From Anaerolineaceae bacterium (GTDB lineage Bacteria > Chloroflexota > Anaerolineae > 4572-78): 20,752 nucleotides of DNA. Location of the stretch: assembly GCA_024762375.1 (NCBI GenBank), contig JANTHQ010000004.1, forward strand, positions 1 to 20,752, read 5' to 3'. Position 1 is the stretch's first letter. The number at the start of each line of letters is the position of its first letter. A program made the translations under genes and the position numbers. This document shows positions 15,616 through 20,752 of the stretch, one piece after another. The notes under the pieces are model-generated. The model did not search any database. It was not told where the DNA came from and saw only the letters and a program-made list of their open reading frames with translations.

Positions 15616-16372
15616 TTTGCTGGATAAGCTCCTTTGCCAGCGCGCGGTATTGCTCGGCGCTGCGCGTTTTCGGCGCATAGGTGGTAATCGGTTTGTTGAA
15701 AGCCGGGCTCTCTCGGAGTTTGGTGTCCACTTCGATGATAGTCTCAAAAAGCATCGGCTTGATTTCGGTTTGCAGTTGGTTCAAAATGACACGGCAAATT
15801 TTGTTGCGCCGGTCGTACATGGTTACCAGCACCCGATATGTCAGGTCGGGGTTCGTTCGCTGCTGCACCAATTTTGCCAAATTGCCCAGTTGTTTCAACG
15901 AGAGTGAGGCGTAATATTCCGCCTGTACGGGGATGATGAGCAAATCTGCCGCCGTGAGCGCATTGAGCGTCAGCGGCCCCATTGATGGCGGGCTGTCAAT
16001 CAACACAAAATCGTACATGCCATCGTCTAGAGCGGCGATGCGCTGTTTCAGGTTAAATTCATAGCCTTCTTGCCCGTACAGAAGTTTTTCAACCGTTGCC
16101 AGCCGGGGGGTGGCCGGGGCGATATCCAGTCCGAGCACGGTACTTTCGCGGCTGACGCTGACCAGTGAGTTTTTTCGCAACAGTGAATCGCCGACATGGC
16201 GATGCAATTGCGCCGGGTTGACGCCAAGTGACAGCGACAGGTGTGCTTGCGGGTCGAGGTCAATCATCAGCACGGTGTATCCCATTTCTGCCAGTGCGCC
16301 TCCCAGCGACAGGCAGGTGGTGGTTTTGGCCACGCCGCCTTTATGGTTGTTGATGGCAATGACTTGGGTCAC
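15602..16372 (-). CDS. Orphan ParA/Soj-family partition ATPase
   Basis: The frame extends to 16465 but would overlap the preceding gene by 89 bases; the GTG at 16370-16372 has AAGGAG 7 bases upstream and gives MTQVIAINNHKGGVAKTT as N-terminus, the normal ParA start. The 256-residue product has the deviant Walker A box KGGVAKTT (signature Lys11 and Lys16), Walker A' DLDPQAH (Asp38, Asp40) and Walker B FVLIDSPPS (Asp126). Its C-terminus (DTKLRESPAFNKPIT, RSAEQYRALAKEL) is typical of Soj-like ParA. No N-terminal helix-turn-helix is present (short type). Such ATPases dimerise on ATP, bind DNA nonspecifically and move or space cargo when a partner stimulates hydrolysis. There is no ParB, parS-like repeat array or replication gene nearby; the gene sits 4 bases after one GAF gene and overlaps the next. 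Positioning of the signalling proteins is therefore the likeliest role, by inference. Confidence 0.95.
   Translation of the reverse strand: MTQVIAINNHKGGVAKTTTCLSLGGALAEMGYTVLMIDLDPQAHLSLSLGVNPAQLHRHVGDSLLRKNSLVSVSRESTVLGLDIAPATPRLATVEKLLYGQEGYEFNLKQRIAALDDGMYDFVLIDSPPSMGPLTLNALTAADLLIIPVQAEYYASLSLKQLGNLAKLVQQRTNPDLTYRVLVTMYDRRNKICRVILNQLQTEIKPMLFETIIEVDTKLRESPAFNKPITTYAPKTRSAEQYRALAKELIQQNGRQ
15629..15635 (-). promoter_or_regulatory. Ribosome binding site for the four-GAF gene inside ParA
   Basis: AAAGGAG inside the 3' end of the ParA gene, 13 bases before ATG 15615. The spacing is long, but it is the only Shine-Dalgarno-like element near the start of the recognisable protein and it rejects the longer reading from 15747. 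Confidence 0.55.
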
Positions 16373-16376
16373 AACG

Positions 16377-17888
16377 CTACTCCTTCCCCTCTGCCGGTGG
16401 TGTGCCGTTTGCCCGACCATCGTCGGGGATGTCGGGCGGCGCGATGGCAGGCGTATGTTCAGCATGCTGCAGATTTTCGGCTGTTCCCAGTTTTACAAAC
16501 GTCCGTGCACCACCGATTACCCGTTCCAATTCTGATACCGTCACCTGCATTAACGATTCGATGCTGGGCGCGCGACGCATTTTATCGCCAATTTCGGCAA
16601 TTAATCGCTCGCGGCTGGCGCGCTCTTGTGTTTCTTCAAATAGACGCAGGTTCTCGGCGGCTTGTGCCACTTGGTACACCACCGATTCTATAAATCGCAA
16701 CTCATCATCTGTCCAGGGGGTGCTGCTATCGCGGCCAAAAAGTTGAACATCGCCGATGGGAACCGTGCCCAGTTTGATGGGCGCAACCAGCGCCCGTTCC
16801 AGTGTATCGTCGCCGGGAACCGTAACCACCACCGGATTTTCTTGCGTCAGAGCCTGTTGCCGGGCGTGCCGCAGTGTGTCCTCTGTGGGTGTTTCGGTTC
16901 CGGCCCGGCTGAAGATTGCTCGCCCCCGATGGCGACGGGCAATGCGGTTTCTGTCCCATGCCTGCTGCCGGTATTGTTCCTGAACGGCTCGCGCTTCGGC
17001 CAATGCGGCATCAACCTGTTCAAAAGTACGGATGTTCCGAATGGCCGTGGCAATTTGTGCGGCAACAGTTGTCAGCATGCTGGCATCACCCTCGTCAAAC
17101 GCGCTGATACGGCTTTCCTGCACGTCGAGCACGCCAACGACGGTATCATCGATGGTTACCGGCACCGCCATTTCGGCATAGGTGTGCGGCAAAAGGGGGT
17201 TGGGCAACCAGTCAGTCGCCTCGCGAACGTTATCAACCCACACAACTTCGTTGCGGCGAGCCGCACGCGCCACCAAACTGGTTTCGGCGGTGCGCGGAAT
17301 GGCGTGCCGCTGCGCTTTGAGTTTTTCGCCCGCAGTGCCGGTTCCCTCGGCAACAACCAGTTCATCCGTGTCGGGGTTGAGCAGGTACATATGGGCATGG
17401 TAATATCCGAAATTCGCGCGCATATGCTCCAGCATAATTTTCAGCAGGTCGTGTAAATCCTGCCGCACCGAAAATCGCTCGGCCAGTTGGGTGATGGCCT
17501 TGAGTTGGTTGGTGCGCCGTTCGAGTTGCTGTGTCAGTTTTTGCAATTCGGCAACGTTTTCTCGTTCGGCCAGCAGGTTGATGTACATGTGATGCAACCG
17601 GTCTTCGCGCAAACCGAGCACAAAGGCATACGCGCCCAAAAATAGCGGCGCAGTATCAATCACCCACAGCAACGGTTCCTGCTGTTGCAAGGCAATCATC
17701 CCGTTTATTGAAATGGGCAATAGCCGGATGACAAGCAAATATACCATCGAAAAAATGGGGAATAGCATGCCCAAACCCACGCCAACCAGCGTGTAGATGA
17801 CGACATGCGGTATGCTCGGGGGTTGTGGCACCCGGTCGGGGTCGTGTGCGGGGCCACGGAGTATCCGGCTGAAAAAACGTTTAATCAT
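16377..17888 (-). CDS. Two-TM GAF protein ending in half-GAF (503 aa)
   Basis: An upstream extension of the frame (to 18023) overlaps the preceding gene heavily; ATG 17886-17888 with GGGGA 5 bases before it is the natural start, giving an 8-base overlap. The N-terminus is short and basic (MIKRFFSRILRG). Two hydrophobic helices follow (~28-55 and ~72-93) with a ~15-residue loop, so both ends are cytoplasmic and there is almost no extracellular sensor. A coiled coil at ~100-140 leads to a signature GAF at ~140-295 (GYYHAHMYLL, NPLLPHTYAEMAVPV, VVGVLDVQES). A degenerate GAF follows at ~300-415 with Trp311, then the half-GAF at ~422-468 and a Pro/acidic tail. There is no kinase domain. The coil-GAF-degenerate GAF core matches that of the histidine kinase downstream, so heteromer formation with it is plausible. 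ParA begins 4 bases after this gene, and the basic N-terminus resembles ParA-stimulating peptides. Confidence 0.92.
   Translation of the reverse strand: MIKRFFSRILRGPAHDPDRVPQPPSIPHVVIYTLVGVGLGMLFPIFSMVYLLVIRLLPISINGMIALQQQEPLLWVIDTAPLFLGAYAFVLGLREDRLHHMYINLLAERENVAELQKLTQQLERRTNQLKAITQLAERFSVRQDLHDLLKIMLEHMRANFGYYHAHMYLLNPDTDELVVAEGTGTAGEKLKAQRHAIPRTAETSLVARAARRNEVVWVDNVREATDWLPNPLLPHTYAEMAVPVTIDDTVVGVLDVQESRISAFDEGDASMLTTVAAQIATAIRNIRTFEQVDAALAEARAVQEQYRQQAWDRNRIARRHRGRAIFSRAGTETPTEDTLRHARQQALTQENPVVVTVPGDDTLERALVAPIKLGTVPIGDVQLFGRDSSTPWTDDELRFIESVVYQVAQAAENLRLFEETQERASRERLIAEIGDKMRRAPSIESLMQVTVSELERVIGGARTFVKLGTAENLQHAEHTPAIAPPDIPDDGRANGTPPAEGKE
16380..16385 (-). promoter_or_regulatory. 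Ribosome binding site deciding the ParA start
   Basis: AAGGAG on the minus strand, 7 bases before GTG 16372, overlapping the end of the preceding gene. It argues for the 256-residue ParA with Walker A near the N-terminus rather than the 287-residue reading from ATG 16465. Confidence 0.8.
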
Positions 17889-20670
17889 AAGTTTCCCCGT
17901 CAGCGGGTGTTTTATCGGTGGGATGGTCAACACCCAATTCGAGTACCGTGTGTCGTGCGCCGAGTCGTTTTCCGAGTTCCTCTGCTGCGGTTTGCAATAG
18001 CAGGTCGAGATTCGGTGCGGCACGCAGTTTTTCGGTAACTTCGCGCAAGGATTGTTCTTGTTGCGCTCGTTTTTGGCTGTGTTCCAGCAAATTTCGGTTT
18101 TCGATTGCCGCCGCCACCTGGTTACCGATAGCGGTCAGCAGGTTGATATCCTGCTCGGAAAAGTCGCGGGCGTGCAGTGCGTTAACGGCACTGAGAACCC
18201 CCAGTGATTTGTTGTGGTAGCGCAGTGGGACGACAGCCACCGCCCCAATCCCCATTCGCAAGCGGCGCTGCTGCTGCTCCAAGTTTTCGCGAGAATCGGG
18301 CGCGCCTTTGGGCGAGAGCACCGGTTGAGCCTGAGAAAGCGACCAGCCCCCCAACCCCGCCATCAAATCATCGAATGTATCGGGCAGAATATCATCCGCA
18401 TTTTCGCCATACGCCACCTTCTGCTCAATGCGTCCGGCCAGCATATCCACCGTAATGACCGATGTCCACGTGGCCGATAACGCTTCGGCCACCATTTCGG
18501 TGACGGTTTGCAGCAGTTGCGGCAAATCGGCAATGGTATTCAGCGCGCGGCTGACATTGTACAGCGTATCCGTTTCTACCAATGCCGATTCAATCTGGGT
18601 GTACAGCCGGGTGTTTTGCAGCGCGACGGCCACCTGCGCGCCCAATGTGGCGTAAATTCGCACGTCATCTTCAGAAAAGAAATCGGCTGTGTCGGCCTGA
18701 ACATCGAGCACACCCAGCACATCGTCACCAATCACCAACGGTACGGCCAACTCGGCACGGGTGCGCGGCAAAAGCGGGTTCTGCAAGAAGTCGGTGCCGC
18801 GATGGACTTTATTCAGCACAATCGGCTCTGCCGACCGTGCCACCCGCGCCACCACCGAAAGCAGGTTATCTGCGGGAATGTGCCACCCCTCTGCAACCAT
18901 CTGCCGCCCGACTTTACCCGCACCGGCCACCAGTTTCAGCAACTGCCCTTCTCGGACATAAACGTGCGCGTGGTATAGAGAGAAAGCCTCTTTTGTTAAA
19001 TCGACCGCTCGCTGTAACAGCTCGCCGGTATCCAGCACGCGAGAAATTTCGGAACTCACGTGTACCAGTGTTTCCAGCGCCGTCACTTCCGTTTCGCGCC
19101 GTGCCAAATTCATTTCGGCAACTTTGCGGCGGGTAATCTCTTCTTTTACGGCCAGATAGTGGGTGATTTCCCCGGCATCGTTCATAATGGGACTGATATA
19201 GGCCATTTCCCAATATAAACTGCCATCTTTGCGTTTGTTATGGAACTCGCCCTGCCATGTGCGTCCCGACGAAATCGTTTTCCACAACTCGGCGTATTTT
19301 TCCTGCGGCATTTCTCCCGATTTTAGAATGCGGGTGTGCTGCCCTAATGCTTCGGCGACTGTGTAGCCGGTAGTTTCGGCGAATTTTGCGTTGGCATATT
19401 GAATGATGCCGTTGGTGTCGGTGATGACGATGGTGTTCGCGCTTTTTTCGGCCACATCGGCGAAAATTCGCAGTTGTTCCGGCAATGGCAACGCATTTAA
19501 ATCGCTGCTGCGATGCATCAATCCGGATGCGGCCTCTTTTAACGGGGTAATATCGCGGGCAATACCCACCAAGCCGATGATTTTTCCGGCAGAATTTCGG
19601 CGCGGAATTTTGTGCTCCGATAGCCAACGGGTTTTGCCGTCCGGGGTGGAAATTTCCACTTCTTGCGCCATCACAGACGTGCCGGATGACAGAATCTCAC
19701 GGTCGGCATCATATCGTGCCTGCGCCACCGGTTCGGGGAAAAAGTCAAAATCGGTTTTGCCGATGACGTCCTGCGGCGATGCCATCCCGAGCAAGTCAGT
19801 CGCCAGTGCGACATTGCAGCGCACATAATGCGCCCGGGCATCTTTAAAATAGATATAATCGGGCACACTTTCCATCAACGCTTGCAACAAATCTCGCTCT
19901 TTTAACAACGCTTTCTCAATTTTTTTGCGTTGATGCAATTCCTGCCGAGACTGCTGATACAATTGCGCGTTGGCGATAGCCGTCGCGACATGGTTTGCCA
20001 TCGCGCTCATCAATTTGATATCACGTTCCGAAAAGTCGCGCTGGTCTAGTTTGTTCAGCGCGGTCAATGTGCCCAATGCCTGGTCGCCGATGTGTACCGG
20101 CACAACCGCCACCGCACCAATATTATTATCGGCACGGCGCTGATGAACTTTAACACTTTCTCGGGGTTCCGGTTTGTTTTTGGGAGAGAGAACGGGTTTC
20201 ATCTCTCGCAATGCCCAACCGCTCAACCCGGCACGAAAATCTTCCAGTGAGATATCGGTGCTGATACCACCGCTGCCGCCGGCCACCACGTGCCGAATCT
20301 CATCGTCAGCCACCGTAACCAGCATGACGGTGTCGGCGGGCAGTGCGGTTGCCACATTGTCCACAATTTTTTCCAACATTTTGGGCAGATTGTCAAACGT
20401 CTCCAGTGAACGCGCCGCCAAATGCAAAACTTTCGCTTCGGCAATGCTTTCTTTTGTCTGCTCAAACAGTGCCTCACTTTCAGACCGCATTGTTTCTGCT
20501 GCGTGCGATTGCGCTTCCAGTTGTTGCGCCAACTCGGCAAAGCGCACCGAAAGCGTCTCAGCCCAATCGGCTTCGGTGGTAAACTGCGGGCGGTAACTGT
20601 AGTTACCGTTTGTATAGGCTTCCAGCGTTCGTGCTATTTCTGTGGCCAGCGCGGCGATATCCATAAACAT
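17881..20670 (-). CDS. Soluble GAF-PAS-PAS-GAF-GAF protein ending in half-GAF
   Basis: 929 residues from ATG 20668-20670; the ATG at 20662-20664 (Met3) is equally possible, with GGGA about 9 bases before it. Domains: coil ~40-85; GAF1 ~85-240; coil ~240-260; PAS1 ~260-380 (MESVPDYIYFKDARAHYVRC); PAS2 ~400-515 (NTIVITDTNGIIQYANAKF, QHTRILKSG); signature GAF2 ~530-690 (LYHAHVYV, NPLLPRTRAELAVPL, VLGVLDVQAD); GAF3 ~700-860; half-GAF ~868-914; short acidic tail. GAF1 and GAF3 are clear internal duplicates, sharing PVLSPK, IGAVAVVP and RDFSExDIxL. There is no membrane helix and no catalytic domain. PAS2 resembles the NifL/Aer-like class that can bind flavin but lacks the LOV cysteine motif, so a blue-light adduct is not expected. 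It is the first gene of the run, directly behind the promoter-like region, and overlaps the next gene by 8 bases. Confidence 0.93.
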   Translation of the reverse strand: MFMDIAALATEIARTLEAYTNGNYSYRPQFTTEADWAETLSVRFAELAQQLEAQSHAAETMRSESEALFEQTKESIAEAKVLHLAARSLETFDNLPKMLEKIVDNVATALPADTVMLVTVADDEIRHVVAGGSGGISTDISLEDFRAGLSGWALREMKPVLSPKNKPEPRESVKVHQRRADNNIGAVAVVPVHIGDQALGTLTALNKLDQRDFSERDIKLMSAMANHVATAIANAQLYQQSRQELHQRKKIEKALLKERDLLQALMESVPDYIYFKDARAHYVRCNVALATDLLGMASPQDVIGKTDFDFFPEPVAQARYDADREILSSGTSVMAQEVEISTPDGKTRWLSEHKIPRRNSAGKIIGLVGIARDITPLKEAASGLMHRSSDLNALPLPEQLRIFADVAEKSANTIVITDTNGIIQYANAKFAETTGYTVAEALGQHTRILKSGEMPQEKYAELWKTISSGRTWQGEFHNKRKDGSLYWEMAYISPIMNDAGEITHYLAVKEEITRRKVAEMNLARRETEVTALETLVHVSSEISRVLDTGELLQRAVDLTKEAFSLYHAHVYVREGQLLKLVAGAGKVGRQMVAEGWHIPADNLLSVVARVARSAEPIVLNKVHRGTDFLQNPLLPRTRAELAVPLVIGDDVLGVLDVQADTADFFSEDDVRIYATLGAQVAVALQNTRLYTQIESALVETDTLYNVSRALNTIADLPQLLQTVTEMVAEALSATWTSVITVDMLAGRIEQKVAYGENADDILPDTFDDLMAGLGGWSLSQAQPVLSPKGAPDSRENLEQQQRRLRMGIGAVAVVPLRYHNKSLGVLSAVNALHARDFSEQDINLLTAIGNQVAAAIENRNLLEHSQKRAQQEQSLREVTEKLRAAPNLDLLLQTAAEELGKRLGARHTVLELGVDHPTDKTPADGETYD

Positions 20671-20691
20671 TCATCCCAGTTTGGTGCTTTC

Positions 20692-20718
20692 ATTATAACC
20701 ATTTTTGACAGTTCACAA
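20692..20718 (-). promoter_or_regulatory. Sigma70-type promoter for the operon
   Basis: On the minus strand a perfect TATAAT (20692-20697) lies 21 bases before ATG 20670. The best -35 match is TTGTGA (20713-20718; 4 of 6 to consensus) at a short 15-base spacing; hexamers at 16-18 bases are poor. The -35 is therefore weak, and an activator or an alternative sigma contact may be needed. The expected start near 20685 gives a very short leader of 15-21 bases. The rest of 20671-20752 is AT-rich noncoding DNA with nothing else recognisable apart from the inverted repeat listed separately. Confidence 0.55.
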
Positions 20719-20721
20719 AAA
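20702..20721. promoter_or_regulatory. Inverted repeat over the -35 region, possible operator
   Basis: The arms TTTTTG (20702-20707) and CAAAAA (20716-20721) are perfect complements separated by 8 bases. The element overlaps the presumed -35 of the operon promoter, where a regulator could bind. Six A/T-rich base pairs per arm can arise by chance in this AT-rich stretch, so this is a weak call. Confidence 0.25.
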
Positions 20722-20752
20722 TTACGGCAGCGCACCCATCATTTCTATTTTA

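Larger units (their letters stand above)
1599..20685 (-). other. Probable ten-gene operon
   Basis: Ten minus-strand genes follow one another with junctions of -8, +4, -14, +11, +1 (or -8), +15, +12, +14 and -4 bases in transcription order. No gap is large enough for a further promoter with a leader or for an intrinsic terminator hairpin with a T-run, and none is seen. Several junctions are stop/start overlaps, which usually means coupled translation. The estimated transcript start near 20685 comes from the TATAAT box. Internal promoters inside coding sequence cannot be excluded, especially in front of the kinase-regulator pair or the peptidase-glycosyltransferase pair. Confidence 0.8.

Noticed and set aside
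15347..15907. 186-codon plus-strand open frame opposite the start of the four-GAF gene and ParA
   Set aside because: Antisense to the ParA C-terminal motifs and the overlap region; no ribosome site or family resemblance seen.
15602..16372. Plasmid partition locus or integrated plasmid
   Set aside because: No ParB, replication initiator, parS-like iterons or mobility genes are present, and the gene is interlocked with sensor genes.
7045..18069. Phytochrome-type chromophore-binding GAF domains
   Set aside because: No GAF shows the Cys-His bilin attachment motif or a PHY domain after it; these are ordinary ligand or dimerisation GAFs.
19126..19473. LOV photoreceptor domain in the 929-aa protein
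   Set aside because: The aligned motif lacks the adduct-forming cysteine (QHTRILKSG instead of an NCRFLQ-type sequence).
20705..20710. TTGACA on the plus strand as the -35 of a promoter reading out of the window
   Set aside because: No -10-like hexamer occurs 16-18 bases downstream (the sequence there is GC-rich), and no plus-strand gene is visible.
1..20752. CRISPR arrays, insertion sequences, tRNA or rRNA genes
   Set aside because: Apart from 82 bases at one end the window is coding; no short direct repeat array, transposase motif or tRNA-like fold was seen.

Overview
The window carries eleven protein-coding genes, almost all of them signal-transduction proteins. The sequence is of moderately high GC by eye. 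It holds no rRNA, tRNA or other taxonomic marker. Long tandem-GAF proteins without kinase domains, with PAS, HAMP and dCache sensors, are typical of Chloroflexota (Anaerolineae/Caldilineae-type filamentous bacteria). That assignment is an inference from gene style, held with moderate confidence.

Layout. Bases 1-1590 (+ strand) are the 3' part of a hybrid histidine kinase (GAF end, PAS, kinase core, receiver). It converges tail-to-tail, 8 bases apart, on a run of ten genes that all read on the minus strand from 20670 down to 1599. In transcription order these are: a GAF-PAS-PAS-GAF-GAF protein (929 aa); a two-TM GAF protein (503 aa); a Soj-type ParA ATPase (256 aa, GTG start); a four-GAF protein (778 aa); a PAS plus seven-GAF scaffold (1319 aa); a dCache-HAMP-GAF receptor without kinase (777-780 aa); a HAMP-GAF histidine kinase (834 aa); a CheY/DivK-like single-domain response regulator (124 aa); an M24 aminopeptidase (365 aa); and a GT4 glycosyltransferase (452 aa). 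All junctions are overlaps of 4-14 bases or gaps of 1-15 bases, so one operon is very likely. A TATAAT box lies at 20692-20697, upstream of the first gene, inside the only noncoding stretch (20671-20752).

How the genes may work together. Five of the six large sensor proteins in the run have no catalytic domain, and all five end in the same ~47-residue half-GAF tail. The sixth is the only kinase in the run. It shares with two of the kinase-less proteins a core of one signature GAF followed by a degenerate GAF preceded by a conserved Trp, but ends in HisKA-HATPase where they end in the half-GAF. The simplest model is a multi-input sensory array in which kinase-less receptors and soluble GAF proteins feed one kinase and one diffusible receiver. 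The orphan ParA would then position or segregate the array, as ParA-family proteins do for cytoplasmic chemoreceptor clusters. No output domain (DNA-binding, GGDEF/EAL, phosphatase) is present in the window. The last two genes are metabolic and may simply share the transcript.
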